Below are positions 1-10,029 of a DNA stretch of 64,000 nt, piece by piece; the stretch's first letter is position 1, and each line of letters starts with the position of its first letter. Position numbers and translations under genes: made by a program. Location of the stretch: assembly GCA_018524725.1 (NCBI GenBank), contig JAEUWP010000400.1, positions 1 through 64,000 on the forward strand. Reading direction: 5' to 3'. The stretch is from Podaxis mareebaensis (taxonomy: Eukaryota; Basidiomycota; Agaricomycetes; Agaricales; Agaricaceae). Under the pieces are notes generated by a model. It made no database searches and was not told the origin of the DNA. It saw only the letters and a list, made by a program, of their open reading frames with translations.

Positions 1-2058
1 AGAGGAGTTGTGATGGAGAGCTCAGCTGTCACACTGAACAGATTCTATTTTTTTCAGGTCAGTTCAGTGCGACTGCATCCCAGATCTTGTTTATAGATCA
101 TTGAAAGGGTCTATTACATTCTCAGTGTAAAATAATGGACAATACACAAAAGATAGGATGGCAAAAGACTCGATTGATCAGAGAAAAAGTTGATCATACC
201 AATTTTAGATCAATTTCATACATGATTTGCCCCGATCTCACCAGTTTCTGCACCAAATCGTTCAATTTCGGAAACTATGGTTGTCACATATTGTATCCAT
301 TTTTCAGGATTTTCTCAGGATTTTCGGGAATGCTACAGAGGTGTGGGACTGGATTGTATCAAGTGACCATAAATCACTGTACTCTGCCGACTTATCTTCA
401 CCCTTCAATCGGCCTCGAAGTATGGATCCATAGACCTGTGGATATGAAGGTGAGTATAGGTGCGTCAATGCTGGTGTAGGTTCCATCATAGCAATCCGGT
501 TCAGATCTTTGGGAAATCTCCACCATGTTTCTGGTCAGTCCTTGACCTCTCGGCGAGAAACCATTGTTTTTCGTCGGTATCCACCCCGATAAATATCATG
601 TTTCCACCCTGACTTTCTTTTGCCTTCGACAAATACATACTTTCATTTCGCGCGAAAGAAATTCCTACGGAACTCGCCCTCATGGCATATGTGTGTAGTT
701 GCAGGTCTTGAGACCTGACATACACGTAGAGCAAGCCATAATACTCATGGGGACACTCAGTGTCCATGGGAACAGATTGCGACTTCTCCGAATGCTCGGG
801 TGGTGCACGTTAGAATGAACTCGCGGTCACGATGTCTATCGCGTACTGTGTCCTCGAACCGGGCTGGTCAGAGGCAACGTCACAAGGAGGTCTGGGCACA
901 TGTTTCTCTTTGAGTCCTACAACTTCCCTCTTCATCAGTCAATACAAACCTCGTGCAGCAGAAGCTCTTCTTCTCTCGGGCACCCTCCCAGGTAAACCCA
1001 TAATCTCACTCTATGTATTTCCATCCGCGGATTTACCGAAAAGTACATATGTGACCTTGTGGGCAATCCCGTCGACAAGACTGGAATGGATCTCTGGTCG
1101 CACAGTGACTTCCCTACATCTATGCGTGACTCCTGCCCGCCGGTGGTTGGGTGTCAGTGACTGCTCGAGTTAATGTCCTGTCTTGTTCGACATAACATCA
1201 GAGTAGGGATAAATATAGCGTTAGAGAAGTGGGACCGAATCTCGTCTGCTCGGCAGGTTCACCGTCGACGTGGAGTTACACGGTCGAGTCATCGACGACC
1301 GCCGCCGCCGGAAGAGATCGTCATGTTGACCTCATGGTCGTTGAGCGTATCTAAATCCTTGTCGTGCCTCAATACAATGCAATATGCTCACTGGGGTGAA
1401 TCGGACATGGTGACGATGTCCACGTGCCTCGAGATGATGTAACGACTTTTGAGACCACATGGATCAAGGCGCTTCACACTCTCAACTCTGTAGCATATCT
1501 CAAGCTATCATGCCACGGCTTCTTGTTGCATATGCGAGCACTTCTTATGGGTAGTACGATGCTTAAAATATTGAATAGACAACTCAAACTAGGAATATTT
1601 TCCGAAGTGGAGAGACCCATGCGGTACGTTCGCAGTGGTCAACCTCCCAGGCCAACGAGAACTCGGATTTTGGACAGCGCAAGAATAAACAGCGCAGCGA
1701 TGCGAAGAAGGGCTCTCTTATGAGATGTCAACCCGCATGGCAATACGCTTTAGCGCGCACGAACCATATAATTCGTATGGAGATACCAATTCACGAGCAC
1801 CCAAATCCGTCACTCTCGCGCGGAGGGCCCAGATGCTGCAGAATTTCTCGATGTTTGAATCGCTCCTCCAGCACAGTTTGACCCATGAATACACATACCA
1901 CAAGGCCTCAGCTTCCCAGCTGATCCAAGAGTGGCGGCGGGTAAGGCAAAGAATCTTCTGCATCCCCGGATGCAAGGAGGACTCCGGAGGGATAAAAAGC
2001 GAAAGGTCCCAAAGATATTCTACGAGCTCTTCCTGTAGTCTCCGAGTCCCCAGCCAAC
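1..2058. other. Left flank without a supported gene
   Basis: I see no recognisable family here. Open frames exist on both strands (for example 501-767 minus, 88 codons, and 1424-1723 plus), but they overlap each other, lack family motifs and cannot be chained by convincing splice sites. The 501-767 minus frame has an ATG start and balanced composition, so a fragment of an unknown gene is possible. The last few hundred bases must hold the promoter of the chitinase that starts at 2059. Confidence 0.4.
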
Positions 2059-4272
2059 ATGTCTCTGCTCAGGAACATTCGCGGCCTCTTTTCTTCCTCC
2101 TTGCTTCTTGCCTCCGTCACCTTGCAAGCACTCGCATTTGATAATTCGAGGAACGACAATGTATGGGATATTAGATCCTGCTTCACGTACATATTACTGA
2201 TCCATTATCTAGGTCGCTGTGTATGGATGGAAACCTTTCAATGTTTCTGCGGGCTGATGTTCCATGCTCTTTTTAGTTACTGGGGTCAAAACTCGTATGG
2301 GGCGACCCATGGTAGTGACACTGCCAACTGGCAGAAGACGCTCTCTACTTACTGCCAGGTTGGTTCTGCATCGGGTCGTACGCCCATTCAGAATGCCTCA
2401 TTACCTTCAATAGGATGACGCAATTGATGCCATCCCGCTGGCTTTCTTGAATGTCTTCTTCTCCGTGGGAGGTTTGCCGGAAATCAACATGGCTAATGTA
2501 TTGCTGCCACTCGTATAGTATGTTACAAGAACGCTAACCTATCTATAGATCTGCAGCAGCAACACCGGTGTTTTCTCAGGAACCAATCTAGCTAACTGCC
2601 AATTCCTCGCTGCGGACATCAAGGCGTGTCAAGCACGAGGGAAGATCGTCACCCTGAGCTTAGGAGGTGCCACCGGCGCTGCGACCTTCACCTCAGATTC
2701 TCAAGCTCAAGCCTTTGCGGACACTGTTTGGAATCTTTTCCTCGGCGGCTCGAGCTCTACCCGACCATTTGGTGACGCTGTTCTTGACGGTGTCGACCTT
2801 GATATTGAAGGAGGTGGAAGCACTGGTTACGCTGCCTTTGTCAACCGCATCCGCTCTCACGCATCTGGCGCAAGCAAGCGGTGAGTATTTCGTGCCTGTG
2901 TCTTAAAGTTTGATGCTGATAGGAAGTCTTGAAGGTATTATGTAACCGCTGCACCTCAATGCCCATTCCCCGACGCTTTCCTGGGTCCTGTACTCAACGC
3001 TGTTGGTTTCGACGCCGTCTATGTTCAATGTGAGTTATTCAACTTGCCAGTTATTGGAATACACAGGTACTTACTTGGTGGCAGTCTACAACAACTTCTG
3101 CGGGTAAGCCGAGTACTTCAGACTCCAGGACCCCTGTTACTAACCGAGAGTTCAAGTCTCACTAACTTCAACAACCCGAATGTAAGCGTCGGTGCTTGAA
3201 AGAAAAGTTCGTTCATTGACTTGGTTCAACAGGCGTGGAACTTCGCCACTTGGTACGCAATGCTTTAAAGGAACCCCTTAAGAACGCGTTGTCAATATCA
3301 GTTTAGGGACAACTGGGCTAAAACCCAGTCTCCGAATAAGAGCGTCAAAATCTACATTGGCGCCCCAGCATCGTCCACTGCCGCCGGATCCGGATTTGTT
3401 GACATCAATACGCTCAGCAATATCGCGCGGCAGACCCGTTCTCAGTTCTCTTCCTTCGGGGGTGTCATGCTCTGGGATGCTTCTCAGGCCGTTGGTAAGT
3501 AGACTACCTTCTCGTGGATGCCTTTATTCTGAATTCCCTACAGCTAATAACCGGTATGACCTGGCCATTAAGAATGCCCTCAGGAGTGGCGGAAGCGGTG
3601 GTACTACAACTGGACCGGGTACAACCACTACTAGACCTGGCACTACCACTTCAACCCCCAGCACCCCTACGCCCACAAGCGGTAGCTGTGCTGGTGTTGC
3701 CGCTTGGAGATCTGATATTGCCGTACGTAGTTACTCTATCTATGCCAATCCGATTTTTCCAACGACTTTTGTTAGTACCAAGGTGGCAGTCAGGTGACTT
3801 ATAATGGCCATCTGTGGGTTGCTAAGTGGTGGTCACAAGCGGGTTCGTGCCATTCATACTTACTAGTTTTTCCAACTATGTTGACACAAAAAACCGACAG
3901 ATACTCCCGGAGGTATGTTCTCCTTCGGATCGAAAGGTGGTTATCGCTCTCGTCTTACCACTTACCCTAGGTTCTGCTGGGGTTTGGACTGACCTGGGTC
4001 CTTGCGCCGGTCGTGTTGCAGCTTCCACGGCAGCTGTACAGTCGAACGCGGTGTCTAGCAAAGCAACGTCTGTTAAAGCCGTCTCCGCAACTCGGGCTAC
4101 AGCCAGCGCTCGGGCTACATCAAGTTCTGCTAATATTGTCAACACTGAGTCGACTACAGCACCCAAACGTCCCCAGGAAAGTACCGCGAAGGGAGGGTCC
4201 AAGAATGTAACAGAAACGAGTGCGAGCGCAAAACTCGGCGCCCGCAAGTATTCACGATTCTTCAGATTCTAA
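2059..4272 (+). CDS. Secreted GH18 class III chitinase with C-terminal chitin-binding module
   Basis: This is an endochitinase that would hydrolyse beta-1,4-N-acetylglucosamine chains in cell walls. It starts at ATG 2059 with a signal peptide of about 26 residues (leucine-rich core ending near LQALA). After splicing, the first barrel strand reads [12 protein letters not shown], and the catalytic strand reads [10 protein letters not shown], matching the GH18 DxxDxDxE motif with glutamate as proton donor. The (beta/alpha)8 domain is followed by a Thr/Gly/Pro linker near 3595-3680. A CBM5/12-like module follows ([21 protein letters not shown], continuing to WWSQADTPG). The end is a Ser/Ala/Thr-rich tail with a basic terminus, and I see no clear GPI signal. 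At least ten short introns split it, and several exons are very small (2213-2220, 3085-3103, 3157-3181, 3233-3252). The stop is TAA 4270-4272. Role could be wall remodelling, autolysis or attack on other fungi. Confidence 0.93.
2213..2220 (+). other. 8-nt microexon in the chitinase gene
   Basis: The bases GTCGCTGT lie between AG (2211-2212) and GTATGG (2221). Joining 2160, 2213-2220 and 2277 gives [13 protein letters not shown], the conserved first beta strand of class III chitinases. Without the microexon the strand is lost. Other tiny exons in the gene are 3085-3103 (19 nt), 3157-3181 (25 nt) and 3233-3252 (20 nt). Each is framed by GT and AG, and each keeps the frame through [15 protein letters not shown] and AWNFATW. 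Confidence 0.85.
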
Positions 4273-4521
4273 ACAAATGGCTATGTACGGTAGGAGTGTA
4301 AATTTATTTGTAACGAAGTTATTATGTATTGCGGTGGGAATGTAAATTTGATGAGTACGATCACATATCGCAGCTGTTGAATGTTGAACCTCGGCCACGT
4401 TGAGAACTGTGTTCCTCTTCATGCACCATTCTTGCTCCCCCAGCGTGCAGCAAACGCGTTGCCGGGCGCCATTTATTCCTTTCCCAGAGTCTAATTCTCG
4501 CCACAAGAATACAATCCCTCT

Positions 4522-7443
4522 ATGAGTAAAAACGAAGTACAAACGCGTTCAGGTGCGGTGTTGGCTCCATGTCCTTGTGATAAATCGCATATATATTAAT
4601 AGATCTCCCTTCCGCATTGCAGCTCAGTCGAACGTCTTCTCTCGTCTGCAAAGCTATTGGCCTTCAAGCCCATCCCCCTCGAAAACTGCATCCTCACCGA
4701 AACCTTCCCCCCAGAATGCGAGGCTTCAGCCGCGTTTCCTGAAGATCAAAATAGTCACTTGGAACATGCATGATTCCCTACCAAAGGCGAGTCAAGGTCC
4801 TCGTCCTCCTCAATCCCTCTTGTTCATGCGGAGTGTCTGTGTTAGGGTGACCTTGAGGAATTGCTGGGCAAAGTTCCTTCCTACATCCCTTCACCTCCGA
4901 ACAGCCAGTTCCCTGTCTTCTCCAATGACGATGCCCACCCTTACCACCTCGTTGTCATGTAAGCAGAGCATCCAGAACTGTTATATTTGGAATCATATTC
5001 TGACTTCCGGAGTGTAGTGCAGGTCAAGAGTGTCCAACGCTGTCGGGTATGTTGTTGACTTCATGGAACTAGAAAAAATTACTGAAATACTTTGTCAGGA
5101 ATACCTATGGGCTTGGGCGCCGGGTTTAAGTGGCACGACAGGGACAGGGACAAAGAGAAGGAAGGCGAAAAGATGAAAGATAAAGCCAAGGAGCCTCAGG
5201 GCGTTGAAAGGTCAAAGTCGCGGAGAGAGAAGAAGAAAGAGGAAGATATACTCCAGGAAAGTACTCACTCTGGTTGGACGACAATGTGTGAAGACTGGCT
5301 CTGTAACGGTGCAGGCTTCGAGCTCCGTAGTGGTTCTCCCACCGTTGCAGACGTCAGTGCTCCAAAACCCCTCGCGCGCAGGGCTACGTCCAAAGAACCC
5401 AGGAAGGGTCCATACCAGTTGCTGGTGAAGGAACGTCTGATGGGGATCTACGTGGCGATTTATATACACAGGGATGTACGGAATCTGGTGAAGGGTGCAG
5501 CCTTTGTTTTGCGGTGTCGAGAGCGATTGCTCACGGCGGCTTACAGGAACGTCCAAGTCCGCTGTTACGGCTGGTCTGATTGGCGGGCGTGTAGGCAACA
5601 AAGGCGGAGTCGGCATCAGCATTAACTTCGATGGAACCACCTTTTTATTCTTGAACGCCCACCTTGCAGGTATGCTAATCCCAAGTTGTGTTTACCTATC
5701 TGATTCTTCGTATTCTTAGCACACGGAAGCAGGGTGAATCATAGACTCGCCAATCTAGCGAAAATCAAGGCAGAGCTTGCGGTGGACTCTTATCTTGAAT
5801 ACGATGATCCTAGGATGATGGCTGAAGGTATGTTGATTGTCGGTGGTTCTTCAGGATACAATCTCACGTTGTCGGTATAGATCTCACTGACAGATTTGAT
5901 TATACGTTCATTTTCGGTGACCTCAATTTCAGGTTGGATATCACACGACTGCACGCAGACTGGCTAATCTCTCAGAGGGGTGGGTTCCATCTTCAGTAAA
6001 CAGGGAGCGTGGGACGATCTCTAACTTGTCGAACAGAATACGCGCAAGCTCTGCATTTTGACCAGTTAAAGAAACTCATGAAGGAGGGAAAGGCGTTTGT
6101 CGGATTTGAAGAAGGACCAATCAACTTTCCACCTACGTTCAAATACGACGTTTTGCGAACTCTCAAAAAACCCAAACGCAGCCCGTCCAAGCGTGGACAG
6201 AGTCCCCAAACCGACAGCCCAGCCTACACATCCCAAGATCAGCTGGCCCTTGAAGAGCGTGATGACGTTATTTCCATCGCGTCGACAGTATCCCGTTCAA
6301 GTTCATCGACCTCCGGCGATGAGCAAGTAGAAGCTGCAGTTACGGCTCTACCAGCTAAAGCGACTGATGTCGATTCGGGCCCTTCCAAAGTTATTTATAA
6401 AACTCGGAAGAGATGGCTGTCACTCCTTTCTACTCGATTGTCGCCTTATAGATCATCGAAACCGTCTCCTGAGGGTTCAGTCGTAAATACCGTTCGGAAG
6501 TCCATGGAAGAAACCCAGAGGCTCAACAAATCCAGAGCGCCAACCCCAGCACAACGGCATTCCCTGGATACCAGCCACGGCCGCGCCCTACAACTCCAAC
6601 CTCCCGCCATTCTAATCAGCTCCACGACGTCAAGTTTGCACAGTGAAGAGCAACAAGCGGATCCAGATAAAGGCGTTTATGATTCTTCACATAAACAGAG
6701 AGTACCAAGTTGGTAAGTACGATAGATTTCGTGGAAAGTACCCAAACACTGATCACCTCCAAAGGTGTGACAGGATCCTCTGGAAGTCAACTGTACACCC
6801 ACCTCTAGAGGAAGAACAGTTGACTGGCGACATGTCTAGCCGGTCGAAATCTAGTTTCGCGCAGCGCTTGGCCAAAGTCCTACGCCCAAGATCTTGGTCG
6901 TCTCCTCAGAATCCCATGCCACCGATGTTAAATACAGACAAGGAAGCTGCCACTCCAACCCTAGCAGCCGTTCAAACACCTCAGTCTATACCGTTTTCTG
7001 GTATAGTGCAACCGCCTGGCTCAACGACATTGAACCATAGTCGTTCTCACGAAAGCCTTCAATCCCAGTGGTCGAGTCGACCGGGCCGAGCAAAGCAAAG
7101 CCCGGGGAAACCCTTGAGACGCATCAACTCCGCGACTGCGACCGTCCCATCTGTGTATTCGCCACAGGGGAAGCCTACCCGCCGTGCCACGGATAGTCCT
7201 AATTCCAATTACAGGGGGCCTCCCTCGCGTGACAGTATCTGGAGATTTCTTCCCTCCTTCCTATCACCATCTCAATCTCCTGAGGCTTCCGCAGTAGATC
7301 TGGTCGAACAAGAACGTTCTAGACCTCGCAAAGGAGATGTTGTCTGCCTGGGCTACCATACTCTCGATGATAAGGGTATGCGACGGTTAGAGGGACGAAG
7401 TGACCATCGGCCTGTTATCGGTTCTTATGCTGTGTATTTTTGA
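4522..7443 (+). CDS. Inositol-polyphosphate 5-phosphatase (IPPc-domain) family protein
   Basis: The protein carries the endonuclease/exonuclease/phosphatase fold of phosphoinositide 5-phosphatases, which remove the 5-phosphate from PI(4,5)P2 or related lipids. Visible motifs in order are KIVTWNMHDSLPKGDLEELL, AGQECPT, GGRVGNKGGVGISINF, FLFLNAHLAAHGSRVNHRL, FIFGDLNFRLD, RVPSWCDRILWKS and SDHRPVIGSYAVYF. Together they cover the catalytic Asn, Glu, His, Asp and terminal DH. No ATG occurs upstream in the main first open frame. The best start is a 31-nt exon at 4522-4552 (MSKNEVQTRS), joined across a 70-bp intron (4553-4622) to AQSNVFSRLQ in frame. Three inserts interrupt the domain: a Lys/Glu-rich one near 5120-5260, and long Ser/Pro-rich ones at about 6180-6660 and 6790-7340. 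These hint at regulation by phosphorylation. Substrate is not determined. Confidence 0.88.
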
Positions 7444-7631
7444 GTATTTATTTAAGTTTCCCCTATATACATACCCTGATACCCATAGATTTCCAACACA
7501 TTGGCTCAATCTGATACACCTATTTTCATGAATGTGATGACTTGTCATAACCTCACGACTGTTTAGCACCACTGGCGTATTCTGCGGAACAAGAGATCGA
7601 TTGTATGGTTCCATGATACAAATGCAACATA

Positions 7632-8170
7632 TCAAGCAGAGATAGTAACTTCGACTTCGACTCCGGGCTCCAAGCTGATGCTGGTCTGAACCGTCGCGTT
7701 AGTTATTACCGCATAGGCTTAAAAATTATAGCACTTACAATCTGCTTGACGACCTCGCTGGAGGCGTGCAAGTCGATCAAACGCTTGTGAACCTTGAGTT
7801 CATAGCGGTCCCAAGTCTTGGAACCCTCACCGCAAGGCTGCAGAAAATCATCAAAACGCGGCTTCTGGAAAGTGGACTCATGCTGCTTACAGTCTTACGG
7901 GTAGTGATCTTCAAGACCTTGGTGGGGAGGCGGACGGGACCCTTAACACGGAGCTGTTTGTCTTTGGCCCTGTTAATGAGATCGGTAGAGACTGGAATAA
8001 GGGAAAAGCTTTAGAAAGCGGCGGTAGAAGCAAAGATATCAGCACTAACACTTCTCCAAGTTCTTGACATTGCTGCTCGTGAGGGTGATCCGGATTTTGT
8101 GGATCTTTGCACTGGGCACGGGGGCACCAGTGGCATCGTATTCCTTTTCTCCCTTAGCGACGTAACTCAT
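7632..8170 (-). CDS. 40S ribosomal protein uS10 (RPS20)
   Basis: This is a component of the small ribosomal subunit head. Three exons, 8170-8050, 7991-7739 and 7685-7632, are split by introns of 58 and 53 bp with GTTAGT and GTAAGT donors. The product begins [19 protein letters not shown] and contains [60 protein letters not shown] and the terminal [16 protein letters not shown]. It is about 142 residues, slightly longer than the usual 115-120 because of the N-terminal extension common in fungi. The ATG at 8170-8168 was chosen because family homology begins there. The frame is open further upstream (to 8419), but that stretch is the divergent promoter. It shares about 240 bp of upstream DNA with the splicing-factor gene on the plus strand. 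Confidence 0.95.
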
Positions 8171-8413
8171 TGTATCTCCTTGAAATGAGTCAGAAGGTGA
8201 CTTTGATTCCGTCAGTGATGGCGGATGCGCAGTGTAGCAGCAGGGCGCACCTAAGGCTTTGGTTGGTGTTTTGTGGATAGGAAGGAAAATTAGAGTTTGG
8301 CATTGATCACCTGACGGTATATCCCGAAACTCAGAATGATGGCCGTTCGGCACTCCTTTTAGGATGTGCGCATTAAGCAGTGACGTCCCTTGCAACATTT
8401 GCCCTGAGTCATC
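8171..8413. promoter_or_regulatory. Divergent promoter between RPS20 and the CCDC130-type gene
   Basis: Both start codons lie at the edges of this 243-bp gap, so it must hold both promoters and 5' untranslated regions. I see no clear TATA box. A shared regulatory region linking a ribosomal protein gene to a splicing factor is inferred from arrangement only. Confidence 0.6.
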
Positions 8414-9617
8414 ATGCAAGGCTTCAACAAGTGAGTTCGTCCGTGTGTCATTCTAGATATGAGCCCTCAACAGCTTCCAGATATTACCCTCCAGATTACG
8501 ATCCCTCTCAAGGGAGTCTCAATAAAGTCAGAGGCGAGAACCGATTCTGCCTACCATAATGCACTTCTGACCGACTCATTTTCAGGCAAACATGCTCTCG
8601 GCGACAGAGCTCGTAAACTCGACCAGGGTATCCTTATAGTCCGGTTCGAACTACCATTCAACATCTGGTGGTATGTCGGTGTCCAAGTTGCTCAACTATT
8701 CACATGCCTAATTATGATTCACCAAGCGATGGGTGCAACAACCATATCGGAATGGGGGTTCGGTACAACGCAGAGAAGAAGAAGATAGGAAATTACTACT
8801 CGACGCCAATCTTCTCATTCCGATGTAAATGTCATCTCTGTGACAATTGGTTCGAGATCCAGACCGATCCAAAGGTACGCATCGTACTCGGGTTGGGGCC
8901 TTCAACCCCCAGTGACTGACGTTTGACTCAGAACACTCGGTATGTTGTCACCTCTGGCGCTCGCCAAAAAGACGAAGAATGGAACCCAGAAGAACACGGC
9001 GGCTTCGCAATCCATGGTAAGCTTTCTCCACTCCCTTCTCCGCGTGCTGTGGCCCGAGCTCACCTTGCCGTATAGACACGGAAAAGAAAGAAGCACCAGA
9101 CGATCCCCTCGCAGCACTTGAAAAGACGTCTGAAGCGCAAACGAATCTCACCAAAGTACAAATACCCCGACTCGAGGCACTACAATCCGTATCCGAGCAT
9201 TACAACGCTGATCCCTATACCCTCTCCGTCAAAGCACGGAAAAAGTTCCGTGAGGAAAAGAAGGTTGAACAGCAGAAGCGCAAGGCCGATGAGGAGATTC
9301 GAGGTCGTTACGGTCTACCTGCATCGCTCAGTCTCCTCGAAGACGACGAAAATGCAAAGGAAGAGGCCAAGTCGGCGTGGGAGGAAGCGAAGCAAGAGTT
9401 CCGATCCCGAGAGAATGGTAAACGACAAAGAGTGGGTGGTGTGGATGTCCCGCCAACCTTGAGCCGAGCTGCGGCTGGTTCCTCGTCGAGTTCCAAAACC
9501 TCCTTAGATTCCCTTCGCGCACGCATCCTTGAAAACACTGCCAAGAAAACAGGTTCACTCGCCCAGTCTCGTTTATCATCCTCACTCAAACCTGTCTTCT
9601 CCACTCGCAAAGTCTAA
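8414..9617 (+). CDS. Yju2/CWC16/CCDC130-family pre-mRNA splicing factor (Saf4-like)
   Basis: The CWC16 family joins the spliceosome around the catalytic step. The first exon at 8414 gives MQGFN and is joined to KYEPSTASRYYPPDYDPSQ. Next come KHALGDRARKLDQGILIVRF, FNIWCDGCNNHIGMGVRYNA, EKKKIGNYYSTPIFSFRCK and CHLCDNWFEIQTDPKNTRY. The two CxxC pairs (CDGC and CHLC) are the zinc knuckle. The CDGC reading requires removing a 75-80 bp intron that begins GTATGTCGG after TGGTG near 8672. The C-terminal half is charged and coiled-coil-like (about 9120-9430), with the order TKVQIPRLEALQ...YGLPASLSLLEDDENAKEE, then a Ser-rich tail ending FSTRKV. The full HALGDRARK form and the tail suit the CCDC130/Saf4 branch better than Yju2 proper. 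The stop is TAA 9615-9617. Confidence 0.9.
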
Positions 9618-10029
9618 TCATTGTCACCACATATGTCGTTCACTTGCTTTCCAAACTACGCCCATGTATTTATAGTTACTCGGAGTCTGTACCATAATAT
9701 CACATCCATTCCTTGCGTTCGCCACTGTTGCCGTTGCTGGTGTATATTTGATTCAGCAAGAAATCGATAGCAAGAACAACAAATAAGAATACACAACACA
9801 GGAAGTAGAAACAAGCCGCTAGTAGTAAAACAAGGTGGATGTATCAAGCTCCGAAAGAGACAAGAGAAAGAGAGATAGTAACCATCAAATAAGATAAACC
9901 AGAGATGGATGTAAAAAGATTAGGAAGGGTGACGGTAAAACATAGTATGGAACAGAGAGGAAGGTCAGGAAGGAGAAGAAAACAACGGAAGGGGAAATAG
10001 GGAATGTAGCGTAGAAATTTATACACGGA
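9618..10029. other. Convergent 3' region
   Basis: This 412-bp stretch lies between the stop codons of the CCDC130-type gene (plus) and the ARID gene (minus). The minus-strand frames inside it are hydrophobic and low in complexity and look like untranslated sequence. I assign only 3' UTRs and terminators here. Confidence 0.5.

Noticed and set aside
1718..2192. Overlapping frames on both strands upstream of the chitinase
   Set aside because: They are mutually exclusive, lack motifs, and overlap the chitinase signal peptide exon.
8171..8419. Upstream extension of the RPS20 reading frame
   Set aside because: The frame is open, but ribosomal protein homology begins at [11 protein letters not shown] (8170) and the extension covers the divergent promoter and the start of the next gene.
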